The notes: generated from the sequence alone by a model not told the origin. Positions 53,283 through 64,000 are shown, counted from the stretch's first letter. The stretch: DNA of 64,000 bases from [Mycobacterium] crassicus (GCF_020181615.1 NZ_CP084029.1:575911-639910); one strand, 5' to 3'. Made by a program: numbers and translations.

Positions 53283-54275
53283 ATGCGTGCATTCGTCACC
53301 GGGGGAACCGGTTTCGTCGGATCGAACCTGGTTGCCGCCTTGCTGGATCGCGGCATCGAGGTGCGGGTGCTGCGTCGTGCCACATCGCCGATGGCCGCGT
53401 TGGAGGGTTTGGACTGCCAGACCCGGATCGGCGACGTCAATGACGGCGTCGATGCGCTCGCCGAGGCGATGGCCGACTGCGACTGGGTGTTTCACACCGC
53501 GGCGATCTCGGACTACTGGCGGTACCGCACCCAGACCCGGCTGTACCGCACCAACGTCGACGGCACCCGCGACATGGCGGCGGCCGCCCTGCGTGCCGGG
53601 GTGAAACGCTTCGTCTACACCAGTTCGCTTGCCGCCCTGGGTGTTCCTCAGCGGGGGCACCAGCTGGTGGAGACCGACGAGTTCAACATCCGCCCGCGGC
53701 AGTTTCCATACGGACACAGCAAGCACCTCGCCGAGGCCGAATTGCAGAAGGCCGTCGAGGACGGTCTGCCTGCGGTGATCGTGAACCCGTCAGTGGTCAT
53801 CGGGCCGCGCGACGTCAACCGCATCGCCAGCGCGATGCTCGTCGAGGCGCAGCGCGGCCGACTGTGGTTCGCCGCTCCGGGCGGCACGAACTTCGTCTCG
53901 GTCGACGACGTAGTGGCCGGCCACATCGCGGCCGCCGAACGAGGCCGGGTCGGCGAACGCTACATCCTGGGCGGTGAGAACCTGCCGTTCCGTGAGGTGT
54001 TCACCGCCGCCAACGAGCTGTTCGGTCGGGGTGCTCCATCGATCGTGTTGCCGCGCTGGATCATTCCGGTGGCAGCGGCCGGTGTCAGTGCCGCTCGCAC
54101 CGTTGTGGGTCCCCGGTTGCCGATCGACGCCCGTCAGATGCGGCTGTCGTTGGCCGATATCTACGCCGATCCCGGCAAGTCCCACAATGAACTGGGCGTG
54201 CCGTTCACCCCGTTCCGCACCGCACTGCACAGTGGCTACGAGTGGTATCGCGACAACGGCTACCTGGAAAGGTAA
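53283..54275 (+). CDS. extended SDR (OleD/CerR/3-beta-HSD-like) dehydrogenase
   Basis: 330 residues, 5 bases after the NRPS stop. NAD(P)-binding TGGTGFVGSNLVAALL, catalytic Thr/Ser region VYTSSLAALG and the YxxxK in YGHSKHLAE. Closest in pattern to dihydroflavonol-reductase/3-beta-HSD-type reductases such as OleD, which reduces the beta-keto product of the KASIII-like OleA, and bacterial 3-ketosphinganine reductase CerR. In this operon it probably reduces the ketone made by the KASIII module (inference). It ends the operon, tail to tail with the HNH gene. Confidence 0.85.
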   Translation: MRAFVTGGTGFVGSNLVAALLDRGIEVRVLRRATSPMAALEGLDCQTRIGDVNDGVDALAEAMADCDWVFHTAAISDYWRYRTQTRLYRTNVDGTRDMAAAALRAGVKRFVYTSSLAALGVPQRGHQLVETDEFNIRPRQFPYGHSKHLAEAELQKAVEDGLPAVIVNPSVVIGPRDVNRIASAMLVEAQRGRLWFAAPGGTNFVSVDDVVAGHIAAAERGRVGERYILGGENLPFREVFTAANELFGRGAPSIVLPRWIIPVAAAGVSAARTVVGPRLPIDARQMRLSLADIYADPGKSHNELGVPFTPFRTALHSGYEWYRDNGYLER

Positions 54276-54285
54276 CTGGCGCAAT

Positions 54286-55533
54286 CTAATTAGTGATTGG
54301 CGGTGCTTGTGGTTGAAATGGTTGGTACCACCACCACTGGGCGCGTTCGCCGGTCGGCCCTTTGCAGGGTGCGACCGTGGGCGGTGGGCTGCTGGGTGGT
54401 CGTGCCAGTGATCCCGGGTGGAGTTGTTGGCCGTCTGCGTCGGTGACAACGAGATGGTCGGCTGGACCGGTGATGGTGATGATGCCGCGGTGATGCAGGC
54501 GGTGGTGATAGGGGCACAGCAGGACCAGGTTGGGCAGTTCGGTGGGGCCGCCGTTTTCCCAGTGGACGATGTGGTGGGCGTGTAGGCCGCGGGTGGCTGC
54601 GCAGCCGGGAACCGCGCAGGTCCGGTCGCGGTGTTCGAGGGCGCGGCGCAGCCGGCGGTTGATGGTGCGGGTTGAGCGGCCAGCACCGATCACCTGGCCG
54701 TCGCGTTCGAACCACACTTCGCAGGTGGCATCACAGGTCAGGTACTGCCGCTCGGCATCAGCCAGTAGTGGGCCCAGGTGCAGGGCGCCGATCTGCTGGT
54801 TGATGTCGAGGTGCACCACTACGGTGGTGTGCTGCCCGTGTGGCCGCCGTTGCACCTCGCCGTCCCAGCCGGTCTGCACCAGCCGCAGGAACGCATCGAC
54901 CTGGGTGGGCATCGGGGGATGCTGATCCGGTTCACCGCTGCTGGTGTCGCGGTCGTGGGTCCACTCGGCGATCAGCGCATCCCGATGTGACTGCAGCGCG
55001 GCCCCGAACACCGCCGATTCGGCATGCGGCAAGGTGATGCGCCAGAAGTCGAACTCGGCGTCGCTGGTTTTGGTGATCGACGGTTGCGGTCCGCGCCGAT
55101 CGGGTTCGGGGCGCGGTTCGAGTTTGATCGCGGTGCGCAGTTGGGACACGGTGGCCACCTCGACCAGCTGCGCGTAGTGCTCGTCGGAGCCGTCGGCGGC
55201 GCGCTGGGCGATCACCCCGACCTGATCCAATGAGACGCGGCCTTCGCGTAGCCCTTGGGTGCAGCGGGGAAACTCCTCAATCCGGTGCGCCACCGCGGCG
55301 ATCGTTTCCGCGTTGGCCGGTGACACCCCGGTCTTCCAGGCCACCAACGCCGGGATCGACCGTGCCCCGGTGGACCCCCACAGTTCGTCGCGTTCGACCT
55401 CAGCGACGATCTCCACGATGCGACCATCGATCGCATTGCGCTGACCGGTCAACTCCGACAGCTCCTCGAACAACGCCTCAAGACGCCGGCAAGGACCAAC
55501 TTTGGCACCGGCTGAGGTCGTGGTCGAGGACAT
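54286..55533 (-). CDS. DUF222-HNH protein of the 13E12 repeat family
   Basis: 415 residues from ATG at MSSTTTSAGAK. Helical DUF222 domain (about 20-300) then an HNH nuclease motif: CAVPGCAATRGLHAHHIVHW, with GGPTELPNLVLLCPYHHRLHH following. These genes occur in many copies in mycobacterial genomes (REP13E12) and some serve as phage attachment targets. Mobility or nuclease function is not proven. C-terminus is Pro-rich. The copy appears intact. It separates the assembly-line operon from the amidase run, marking a likely recombination point. Confidence 0.87.
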   Translation of the reverse strand: MSSTTTSAGAKVGPCRRLEALFEELSELTGQRNAIDGRIVEIVAEVERDELWGSTGARSIPALVAWKTGVSPANAETIAAVAHRIEEFPRCTQGLREGRVSLDQVGVIAQRAADGSDEHYAQLVEVATVSQLRTAIKLEPRPEPDRRGPQPSITKTSDAEFDFWRITLPHAESAVFGAALQSHRDALIAEWTHDRDTSSGEPDQHPPMPTQVDAFLRLVQTGWDGEVQRRPHGQHTTVVVHLDINQQIGALHLGPLLADAERQYLTCDATCEVWFERDGQVIGAGRSTRTINRRLRRALEHRDRTCAVPGCAATRGLHAHHIVHWENGGPTELPNLVLLCPYHHRLHHRGIITITGPADHLVVTDADGQQLHPGSLARPPSSPPPTVAPCKGPTGERAQWWWYQPFQPQAPPITN

Positions 55534-55718
55534 GTCTTCATCATCGCAGTGGGGTACGACAACTCCGGGCCGCCCTACTCGGTGCTGCTGTGCCATCGCC
55601 GGGGCCCAGGCTCCAGTGCTCAACCTGGCCCGGCGCCGGTATGTCGGCGAACGGCCGTGGCCGTTTCAGACATTGGTGGCGGCGCGAAAGTTGCCGGCTA
55701 CGTCGAGCTCGCGGCGGC

Positions 55719-57164
<1,446 letters not shown>

Positions 57165-57254
57165 CCTCGCGTCCTTTCCCCCACGGACCACAATACCGAC
57201 CCTGTGCTGCGCAAATGTGTGCCCGCGTTGGCGACACACTAAGAACTGAGAGCG

Positions 57255-58622
57255 TCAGCTCGCAGCGGCAGGTTCGATGTTGTGGTTGCGGGTGAACCGG
57301 TTGGTCGGGTCCAGACGTGCTTTGAGTTGGGCCAGGCGTTGGTACCCGGCGTCGCCGAAGGTCGCCCGGATACGTTCCTGCCCTTCGTCGCCGACGAAGT
57401 TGAGGTAGGCACCGGCCGGACCGAGCGGCCGCAGGATCTCGAACGCCTGACCGGCCCACGCCGTGCAGCGGGCACTGTCGGCCGGATTGGTCCAGGTCGT
57501 CATCAAGTGGATGATGTACGGGTGCTCCCGGGCGACGACGGCCGTCGACTCCGGCGGAACCCGGCTGGCGTACCCGCCGAGCCGGATCACGTGCAGCCGG
57601 GTCTGCGCCGAGGGCCGTGACCGTCCGAGCAGCGCGATACGGCGGATCGCCTCGTCGGTGAGCTCGGTGACGAACAGCGATTTCCAGTAGTTCAGCCAGC
57701 CGTACGGCGCCGTGTAGTCGAGGGCCTGCTGCCAGGTCGAGTAGTCCAGCTTGTGCTGCACCGCCACCACCGGCTTGGCCGCCACGCCGCGAACGTTGAG
57801 CAGAGCGCTGACGTCGTCGCTGCCGATCGCGTCGGTGCGCGTCGAACAGGCCAGCACATTGACCAGCGACTGGCCTGTCGTGAAGTCGGAGGAGAAGTCC
57901 AGGATGGACGCCAGGTGGTCGGGTGCGTTGTCCATCTGGGCGCGGAAGTGCTTGAGCGCCGCCTCGGCGTCGGTGTCGGGGTAGGACTGCACGCCGGCGG
58001 TCACGGCGTTCACCGGGTGCAGTCGCAGCACGAACTGCGCCACGACGCCGAAGTTGCCGCCCCCGCCGCGCAGTCCCCACAGCACGTCCGCGTTCTCGTT
58101 CTCGCTGACCGTCAGCACCTCGCCGGCCGCCGTGACCAGGGTTGCGCCGATCAGGTTGTCGCATGTCATGCCGTGGGCGCGGGAGAGCCAGCCGATGCCG
58201 CCGCCGAGTGAGAATCCTCCGACGCCCGTCGTCGACACCACACCGCCGGGGCAGGCCAGGCCGTGCCTGCTGGTCACCGGGTCCACGTCGCCCCAGGTGG
58301 CGCCGGCGTCGACGTAGGCGATCCGCGCTTCGGTGTCGACCCGTACCCCCCGCATCTGCGTCAGGTCGATGACGATGCCGCCATCGGTGGACGAGTGGCC
58401 GGCGACGCTGTGGCCGCCGCTTCGCACCGCGATCTCGGCGCCGGTGTCCACGGCGTAGCGGACCGCGGCGACGATGTCGTCCTGTGAGCGGCACTGCAGC
58501 ACCACCTGCGGCCGCTTGTCGATCAGGCCGTTGAAGACCTGGCGTACCTCGTCGTAGCGGGCGTCTCCCGGGTAGATCGTGTCGCCGGTGAAGCCGGGCA
58601 CGGTGGGGGCGTTCGCTGTCAT
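57255..58622 (-). CDS. FAD-linked oxidase (berberine-bridge-enzyme type)
   Basis: 455 residues from ATG at MTANAPTVPGF. FAD-binding PCMH domain with the 8-alpha-linked His71 in VRSGGHSVAGHS and GVGGFSLGGGIGWLSRAHG; C-terminal BBE motif LNFVGDEGQERIRATFG with DPTNRFTRNHN at the end. The Cys that makes a second FAD link in bicovalent members is replaced (GGVVSTTGVGG), so a single covalent bond is expected. No signal peptide. Oxidises alcohols, amines or ring carbons; possible tailoring enzyme. Lies 28 bases after the transporter permease gene. Confidence 0.87.
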   Translation of the reverse strand: MTANAPTVPGFTGDTIYPGDARYDEVRQVFNGLIDKRPQVVLQCRSQDDIVAAVRYAVDTGAEIAVRSGGHSVAGHSSTDGGIVIDLTQMRGVRVDTEARIAYVDAGATWGDVDPVTSRHGLACPGGVVSTTGVGGFSLGGGIGWLSRAHGMTCDNLIGATLVTAAGEVLTVSENENADVLWGLRGGGGNFGVVAQFVLRLHPVNAVTAGVQSYPDTDAEAALKHFRAQMDNAPDHLASILDFSSDFTTGQSLVNVLACSTRTDAIGSDDVSALLNVRGVAAKPVVAVQHKLDYSTWQQALDYTAPYGWLNYWKSLFVTELTDEAIRRIALLGRSRPSAQTRLHVIRLGGYASRVPPESTAVVAREHPYIIHLMTTWTNPADSARCTAWAGQAFEILRPLGPAGAYLNFVGDEGQERIRATFGDAGYQRLAQLKARLDPTNRFTRNHNIEPAAAS

Positions 58623-58650
58623 TGCATCCTTCGTGTCGGCGCGGCCAAGC

Positions 58651-61182
58651 TCACTCGTCGCGCAGTTCGGTCGCCGGGGTGGCGCGGGTGCTCTTCCATG
58701 CCGGGATGATCGCCGCGAAGACCGCTGCGACGGTGGCCAGCACCGCGTACAGCACCGCGTCGGACCAGGGGAACACCAGCGGGGTGACCAGGCCGACGTT
58801 GACGACGGCTGCGCGCCGGACCGCCTCGGAGATGGCGATCGACAGGACCGCGCCGAACAGTCCGCCGGCGGCACCGGCGATGACGGCCTCGATGGTGGTG
58901 ATGCTGAACACCCGGAAGCGGGTGGCGCCCAGCGCCTGGATGAGGGCCACCTCGCGTTTGCGCCGGATGCCGACCAGCAGCAGCGTCGACAGCACCGAGA
59001 CGAAGGCGATAGCGAGCAGACCGAACTTGAGGGTGTTCAGTGGCGTGAGGTACCGGCCGATCGAGGTCGCGATGTCCGATGCGTAGCCGTCGGTGTCCAC
59101 CGCGGTCACCGGTTGGTCGAACTTGGCCGCGCCGATGTTCTCGATGACCTGGCCGGCGGTGAATCCGGCAGCCGGTGTGGCGAAGATCAGCCCGGCGGGC
59201 TGCGGGCCGTAGATCTGTTCGGCGACCGAGTAGGGCATATAGATGCGGCGGCCGCCGTATTCGGGGGTGGCGACAATGGTGCCGATACTCATCGCCTGGG
59301 CGTCGAGTCCACTTCCGAATACCAGTGTGTCGCCGATGTGGAGATCTTTCTCGCGTGCAAGCACGCTGCCGATGACGACTTCGTTGGCTTTCTGACTGGC
59401 CTCGGGCGATTGTCCGGCGAGCAAACCGAATGGAAATGTCGGCCGGTCCTGGGCCTGGATATGTGCCAGCGACCCGTCCCTGAGGCTGATCTCGATCTCG
59501 GCCATCCGCTCGATCTTCTCCACTCCGGCCACGGAGTTGAGTTTGTTGATCGTCTGCGGGGCGAATCGGGCATCAATGGGCCCGTAATCGGCGAACTGCG
59601 TCGTGGTGATGGCGATGCGCCCGTCCGCCTGCGATTCGGCCACCTTGGTCGCGCCCATATGGATCGCGACGAGGAATCCGGACAGCAGGATGGCCACCAC
59701 GACCGGCACCGCGATGGCGCCCGAGATCGCCGCGGTGCGGGACCGGTCCGAGCGCAGTGCGTTCAGGGCGATGGTGACCGTGGCCCCGTGCGACTTGTTC
59801 GAATTGAGCCGCAGGCTGGTGATCGCCTGCGCGCTCAGGTACGCGGTGGCCAGCAGCAGGCCGACGACCGCGACGACGGCGCCGGCGTCGGCGATGATCG
59901 CCTGCCAAGACGCCAGGGCCCCGGACAGCGTCGCCAGCCGGGCGGCGACCACCCCGCCCAGCCCGATGGCCAGCAACAGCAGCGCCTTGAACCAGATCTT
60001 GCGCTGGGTGGTCTGCTCCTGTGCCGCCCGCCCGGACAGTTCGGCCGCGATCGGGGTGTTGGACGCCGACAGCGCGGGGCCCAGAGCGGCCAGCACCGCC
60101 AACAGGATGCCGGCCACGACGCCGGCGATCAGGATCATGGGTTTGAGCACGACCGGGACGGTGACACCGACGAACCGTTCGGTCAGTTCGCTGGCGCTGG
60201 CCACGATCGGTTCGGAGATCACGATGCCGGTCAGCACACCCATCGTCGATCCCACCGCGCCCAATAGGCCTGCCTCGCTGAGGAATCCGGTCATGATCGA
60301 TGCCGGCGAGGCCCCCAGTGCGGAGGCGATCGCGATCTCACGGCGGCGTTCCTCGACCGACAGCCTGGTGATCTGGGTGATCAGGATGACCCCGACGCCG
60401 ATCGAGATCAGGGCGAAGATGCCCAGCAGCGGCAGCAGGACGTCGTTGACGTTGTATCCCCGCGCCGGCTCACTGCGGGGCTGGACGCTGTAGGTGGGCC
60501 CGAGTGTGGTCTTCAGCCCGCGCTGGACCTCGTCCGCGTCGGCGCCGGGGGCCAGGGTCACGTAGATCATGTCCACCCGGTCGCCGCGGGCCAACTGCAC
60601 CTTCGCCATGCTCAGCGGCAGCACCGCGACCAGGCCGTTGTTGACGTCGTCCAGGTCGGAGACCCGCTGGAACTTGTCCAGTGACAGTTGCCCGACGTCG
60701 GTGACCAGGGTTGCCGAGGAGTCCAGGGAGTCGCCCAGCGACTTGGAGATCGCCGGCGGCGGTTCCTGCTGGCCGGTCTGGCAGACCTTCGGGTCGACGA
60801 TCCACTGTGCCGAGCAGTCCGCCCCCAGGGCCAGCCCGAAGCTCTCCTTGCCGTTGTTGCGGATCATCGTCACGCCGCGGATGACCGGCACCACGGCGGC
60901 CACCCCGGGTACCGCCCGGGCGTCTTCGATGACGGCGGGGCTGATGCCACCGCGGGTGGCGGCTCCGACCACGCGCACCGGCGCGGGACCGGCGATCTGG
61001 TAGCCGACGTCGTCGACGGCCTTGGAGACGCTGGTGACCTCGATCATGACGGCCACCACTACCGCGACGCCGCCGCCCAGTGAGAATGCCGCCAGTGCGG
61101 CCCGGAATGCGTGTTTACGAACGGCCCGGAAATTGATAATCCGAAGGAGGCCGAAAGTCGCGGCTAATGTTCCGCGAGCCAT
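58651..61182 (-). CDS. FtsX-type ABC transporter permease (Rv0987-like)
   Basis: 843 residues. Two FtsX/MacB modules: an N-terminal transmembrane helix (about 25-47), a large extracytoplasmic domain to about 265, three helices (about 270-400; EERRREIAIASALGAS coupling helix), then a helix pair, a second extracytoplasmic domain (about 520-710) and three final helices with KREVALIQALGATRFR. Size and layout resemble Rv0987, the permease of the Rv0986-0988 virulence locus. Such systems move lipids, lipoproteins or peptides out of the membrane. Start overlaps the ATPase 3' end by 19 bases. Confidence 0.87.
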   Translation of the reverse strand: MARGTLAATFGLLRIINFRAVRKHAFRAALAAFSLGGGVAVVVAVMIEVTSVSKAVDDVGYQIAGPAPVRVVGAATRGGISPAVIEDARAVPGVAAVVPVIRGVTMIRNNGKESFGLALGADCSAQWIVDPKVCQTGQQEPPPAISKSLGDSLDSSATLVTDVGQLSLDKFQRVSDLDDVNNGLVAVLPLSMAKVQLARGDRVDMIYVTLAPGADADEVQRGLKTTLGPTYSVQPRSEPARGYNVNDVLLPLLGIFALISIGVGVILITQITRLSVEERRREIAIASALGASPASIMTGFLSEAGLLGAVGSTMGVLTGIVISEPIVASASELTERFVGVTVPVVLKPMILIAGVVAGILLAVLAALGPALSASNTPIAAELSGRAAQEQTTQRKIWFKALLLLAIGLGGVVAARLATLSGALASWQAIIADAGAVVAVVGLLLATAYLSAQAITSLRLNSNKSHGATVTIALNALRSDRSRTAAISGAIAVPVVVAILLSGFLVAIHMGATKVAESQADGRIAITTTQFADYGPIDARFAPQTINKLNSVAGVEKIERMAEIEISLRDGSLAHIQAQDRPTFPFGLLAGQSPEASQKANEVVIGSVLAREKDLHIGDTLVFGSGLDAQAMSIGTIVATPEYGGRRIYMPYSVAEQIYGPQPAGLIFATPAAGFTAGQVIENIGAAKFDQPVTAVDTDGYASDIATSIGRYLTPLNTLKFGLLAIAFVSVLSTLLLVGIRRKREVALIQALGATRFRVFSITTIEAVIAGAAGGLFGAVLSIAISEAVRRAAVVNVGLVTPLVFPWSDAVLYAVLATVAAVFAAIIPAWKSTRATPATELRDE

Positions 61183-61961
61183 GTCACATTATTGGGCGTT
61201 TGAATCGTTCCGCTGTCGGTCTCGATTTCGCCGTCGAGCAGCGAGACCAGACGGGGGGCTTCATCGGCGATTTTCCGGTCATGGGTGACCAGGACAATTG
61301 TCTGGCCGGCTGCATTGAGGTTGTAAAGCGCATCCATAACGCGCTGGCCGTTATTGGTGTCCAGATTTCCGGTCGGCTCGTCGGCGAGAATGACGTCGGG
61401 TTTCATGAACAGCGCCCGGGCGACGGCCACACGCTGCTGCTCGCCGCCGGACAATTCCGACGGGGTGCGCTTGGACTTGGCAGCCAGGCCGACCTGGTCG
61501 AGCAGGCTCATCGCGTGGGAGTGCTGAGCCCGGCCTGATCTGCCGGCTAGCAGGCCCGGAAGCATGACGTTCTCCAGCACGGACAAGCCGGCCAGAAGGT
61601 TGAATGCCTGGAAGACGTAGCCGAGGGTCTGGCAGCGCACGGTGGCCAACTGCTTGCGCGACAGCTGCGAGACGCTGTGGCCGTTGATGAGGACGTCGCC
61701 GGAGGTCGGCATATCCAGCAGGCCGAGGATACTGAGCAGCGTCGACTTCCCGGAGCCGGATGGGCCCACCAGGGCGACGAATTCGCCGCGGGTTATCTGG
61801 ATATTGATGTCCCGCAATACCGGTGTGGCGGTATCGCCCGTGCCGAACTGTTTGTTGAGATTGCGTGCCTCCAGGACCACGGGGGGCCGGAGAACGACCG
61901 GCGGTGTGTGCCCGTTATGGTCGAGCTCCATATCGATGGTGTGCATCTCGGTCCTGATCAT
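61164..61961 (-). CDS. ABC transporter ATP-binding protein (MacB/LolD type, Rv0986-like)
   Basis: 265 residues. Walker A GPSGSGKST (66-74), Q-loop YVFQAFNLL, signature ELSGGEQQRVAVARAL (169-184), Walker B VILADEPTGNLD (190-201) and H-loop VTHDRKIA. Partner of the overlapping FtsX-type permease. The first 30 residues are an extra, poorly conserved head; a later start is possible. Heads a reverse run ATPase-permease-oxidase-amidase that may handle the product of the assembly line. Confidence 0.9.
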   Translation of the reverse strand: MIRTEMHTIDMELDHNGHTPPVVLRPPVVLEARNLNKQFGTGDTATPVLRDINIQITRGEFVALVGPSGSGKSTLLSILGLLDMPTSGDVLINGHSVSQLSRKQLATVRCQTLGYVFQAFNLLAGLSVLENVMLPGLLAGRSGRAQHSHAMSLLDQVGLAAKSKRTPSELSGGEQQRVAVARALFMKPDVILADEPTGNLDTNNGQRVMDALYNLNAAGQTIVLVTHDRKIADEAPRLVSLLDGEIETDSGTIQTPNNVTWLAEH

Positions 61962-62223
61962 GAATCTCCAGCGGGCGTGTGTAATACCGGATCATGCCCG
62001 CGTAGGGCGAGTTCCTCAATACAGTGCGCACTCCGACGGTGCTGCGCTACGCGATGGCCAGTGTCGATCATACCGACCTGTGTCCCCTGCCAAAAATCGT
62101 TCATCCGTGACTCCCCCACGCTGATCTACTTGATACCGGGGTTGAAGTCGGCGAAATAGAGTCGTTCGGCCCGCGTTTTTCCAGGTCACGAACCACTAGC
62201 CACTGAAGTGGACCGAACTCCGG
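61962..62223. other. 262-bp intergenic region at the right edge of the island
   Basis: Holds the presumed reverse-strand promoter of the transporter run. GCGGGC (61971-61976) and GCCCGC (61996-62001) could pair across 19 bases just before the ATPase start. Otherwise no gene, repeat end or tRNA is recognisable. It marks the return to the conserved order (Rv0495c). Confidence 0.4.
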
Positions 62224-63039
62224 CTATTGGTTGGATTTGCGTCGCGCCGCCTGGGTAGCCGGATGTTCGGCGACCAATCCGAGCTCGTTGCGGCGCTGAC
62301 AGATCGACGCCAGCTCTGCGTAGGCCTTCTCACCCAGCAACTCGGTGAGTTCGGGCCCCAGGCTCTGCCAGACCTGCCTGGTGCCGACGTGGGCTGCCGG
62401 ATCGCCCGTGCAGTACCACTGCAGATCCTCGCCGCCGGGGCCCCAGCCGCGCCGGTCGAACTCGGTGATCGTGGTTTTGAGGATCTCGGTGTCATCGGGG
62501 CGGGTAACCCACTCCTGGCTGCGCCGGATCGGCAGTTGCCAGCACACATCGGGCTTCATGGTCAGGGGCTCCACGCCCAGGCGGACGGCCTTGATGTGCA
62601 GGGCGCAGCCGGCACCGCCGGCGAACCCGGGCCGGTTCAGGAAGATGCAGGCGCCCTTGACGGTCCGGGTGCGCAGCTGCTCCTCCCCGTCGTTCTCATC
62701 GAGCTCCAGATACCCCTTGCGGCCCAAGCCCTTGTCGCGCAGCTGCCAATCGGCGTCGGTCAGTTGCGCGACCGCGTCGTCGAGCTTGGCGCGGTCGTCG
62801 TCGTCGCACAGGAACGCGCCGTGCGAACAGCACCCGTCATCGGGGCGGCCGGCCACGATGCCCTGGCAGGCCGCGGTGCCGAAGACGCATGTCCAGCGCG
62901 AAAGCAGCCAGGTCAGATCGGCGGCGATCAGGTGTTCGGGGTTGTCCGGATCGTAGAACTCCACCCATTCGCGGGCGAAGTCCAAGCCGACCTCTCCGGG
63001 ATGGGGGCCGGGATGGGAGCTGGATTGCGCTGGGGTCAC
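62224..63039 (-). CDS. conserved Cys-rich protein (Rv0495c orthologue)
   Basis: 271 residues from GTG. Early Cys cluster [29 protein letters not shown] (about 52-80) and later Cys in [20 protein letters not shown] and DVCWQLP; this spacing suggests a metal or Fe-S site as in YkgJ/DUF3109-type proteins, but this is by eye. Function unknown. Its presence beside ppx restores the M. tuberculosis gene order and fixes the right boundary of the island. Confidence 0.83.
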   Translation of the reverse strand: MTPAQSSSHPGPHPGEVGLDFAREWVEFYDPDNPEHLIAADLTWLLSRWTCVFGTAACQGIVAGRPDDGCCSHGAFLCDDDDRAKLDDAVAQLTDADWQLRDKGLGRKGYLELDENDGEEQLRTRTVKGACIFLNRPGFAGGAGCALHIKAVRLGVEPLTMKPDVCWQLPIRRSQEWVTRPDDTEILKTTITEFDRRGWGPGGEDLQWYCTGDPAAHVGTRQVWQSLGPELTELLGEKAYAELASICQRRNELGLVAEHPATQAARRKSNQ

Positions 63040-63110
63040 AAAACTCCACGCTAGACCAGAAATTCGCGTTGGCTCACCTCGTCCAGGCTTCGCCCCATTA
63101 AGTTGGGTGA

Positions 63111-64000
63111 GTGCGATTAGGGGTGCTCGACGTCGGCAGCAACACCGTCCACCTGTTGGTGGTCGATGCTCACCGGGGCGGTCATCCGACTCCGATGAGC
63201 TCGACCAAGGCCACGTTACGGCTGGCGGAGGCCACCGACAGCTCAGGCAAGATCACCCGGCGCGGCGCTGACAGGCTGGTGGCGACGGTCGGCGAATTCG
63301 CCATGATCGCTGCCAGTTCGGGCTGTGCGGAGCTGATGGCGTTCGCCACCTCAGCGGTGCGCGACGCGTCCAACTCCGAAGAGGTGCTGAGCCGGGTGCG
63401 CTCGGAGACCGGCGTCGAGTTGCAGGTGTTGGCGGGGGAGGACGAGTCCCGGCTGACGTTCCTGGCTGTGCGGCGCTGGTTCGGCTGGAGTGCCGGGCGG
63501 ATCATCAACCTCGACATCGGCGGTGGCTCGCTGGAGATGACCAACGGTGTCGACGAGGAGCCGGACGTGGCGCTGTCGCTGCCGTTGGGGGCCGGCCGGC
63601 TCACCCGGGAATGGCTGGCCGAGGACCCGCCCGGCCGGCGCCGGGTGGCGATGCTGCGGGATTGGCTGGACACCGAGTTGGCGGGCGCGGCGGTGGCCGT
63701 GCTCAACGCCGGCGTGCCCGATCTGGCGGTGGCGAGCTCGAAGACATTTCGTTCGCTGGCCAGGCTCACCGGGGCAGCGCCGTCGGCCGCCGGGCCGCGC
63801 GTGCGGCGCACGTTGACCGCCACCGGCCTTAGGCAGCTCATATCATTCATCTCTAGGATGACCACGGCAGATCGTGCCGAATTGGAAGGGGTCAGTGCCG
63901 AGCGGGCGCCGCAGATCGTGGCCGGTGCCCTAGTGGCGGAGGCGAGTATGCGAGCGCTGTCGATCGAAACGGTGGAGATTTGCCCGTGGGCGTTGCGGGA
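63111..64000 (+). CDS. ppx: exopolyphosphatase/GppA-type phosphatase, cut by window end
   Basis: Open from GTG at 63111 to the last base (296 codons, no stop). N-terminal [17 protein letters not shown] is the phosphate-1 loop of the Ppx/GppA actin-like ATPase fold, [11 protein letters not shown] and [14 protein letters not shown] follow, and [12 protein letters not shown] is phosphate-2. Orthologue of Rv0496 (PPX1), which degrades short polyphosphate. Placed with senX3-regX3 in the core; the accessory island now separates them by 22 kb. Confidence 0.92.
   Translation, partial: MRLGVLDVGSNTVHLLVVDAHRGGHPTPMSSTKATLRLAEATDSSGKITRRGADRLVATVGEFAMIAASSGCAELMAFATSAVRDASNSEEVLSRVRSETGVELQVLAGEDESRLTFLAVRRWFGWSAGRIINLDIGGGSLEMTNGVDEEPDVALSLPLGAGRLTREWLAEDPPGRRRVAMLRDWLDTELAGAAVAVLNAGVPDLAVASSKTFRSLARLTGAAPSAAGPRVRRTLTATGLRQLISFISRMTTADRAELEGVSAERAPQIVAGALVAEASMRALSIETVEICPWALR

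Noticed and set aside
55534..55718. Hidden small gene or pseudogene between the HNH and amidase genes
   Set aside because: All frames read as low-complexity Arg/Pro/Ser-rich text without a start, ribosome-binding site or similarity to the neighbours.

Overview
The window is high-GC chromosomal DNA from a Mycobacterium/Mycolicibacterium-type actinobacterium. The evidence is long runs of genes in the same order as M. tuberculosis Rv0457c to Rv0496: prolyl oligopeptidase, aldehyde dehydrogenase plus DUF779, lpdC, ramB, a double-hotdog thioesterase, icl, fadB2, a TetR regulator, a DUF445 protein, an XRE regulator, hbhA, deoC, a DUF2993 protein, a nitrilase, murB, lprQ/ldtMt5, an SDR, a ROK regulator, mshA, a YbjN protein, gpm1, senX3-regX3, the Rv0495c orthologue and ppx. 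The species cannot be fixed from the sequence. No rRNA, tRNA, CRISPR array or complete insertion sequence was seen.

Layout. 1-7.7 kb: accessory metabolism (partial aldo-keto reductase, methyltransferase, D-aminoacylase-like amidohydrolase, VOC and DinB proteins, an aldehyde dehydrogenase, two membrane proteins). 7.7-14.2 kb: Rv0457c-Rv0462 block. 14.2-16.9 kb: a geranylgeranyl-reductase-like flavoprotein facing a membrane protein that fuses a phytol-kinase-like (VTE5) half to a DUF92/VTE6-like half. 16.9-40.6 kb: Rv0464c-Rv0491 core, which lacks umaA/pcaA and lysE at their usual positions, carries an extra cutinase and has a duplicated DUF2993 gene. 40.6-62.2 kb: an accessory island between regX3 and the Rv0495c orthologue. 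It holds a three-gene FAAL-PKS / NRPS-KASIII / extended-SDR operon, a 13E12-type DUF222-HNH gene, and a reverse-strand run of amidase, FAD-linked oxidase and a two-gene FtsX-type ABC transporter. 62.2-64 kb: Rv0495c orthologue and the start of ppx.

How the genes work together. The core holds acetate/fatty-acid carbon control (ramB, icl, fadB2, lpdC, aldehyde dehydrogenase), envelope building (murB, ldtMt5, hbhA, cutinase), mycothiol synthesis (mshA) and phosphate sensing (senX3-regX3). The island reads as a lipopeptide or lipo-amino-acid assembly line. A fatty acid is adenylated onto an ACP, extended once, ketoreduced, joined to a predicted serine, and probably off-loaded by a C-terminal ketosynthase-III pair instead of a thioesterase.

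The most novel items are: (i) the NRPS ending in one intact and one catalytically dead KASIII domain, followed by an OleD/CerR-like SDR; (ii) the VTE5-VTE6 fusion beside a prenyl reductase; (iii) a leaderless polycysteine mini-ORF with a downstream hairpin before the ROK regulator-mshA pair; (iv) a 53-bp MIRU-like unit with its own 18-codon ORF linking senX3 to regX3.
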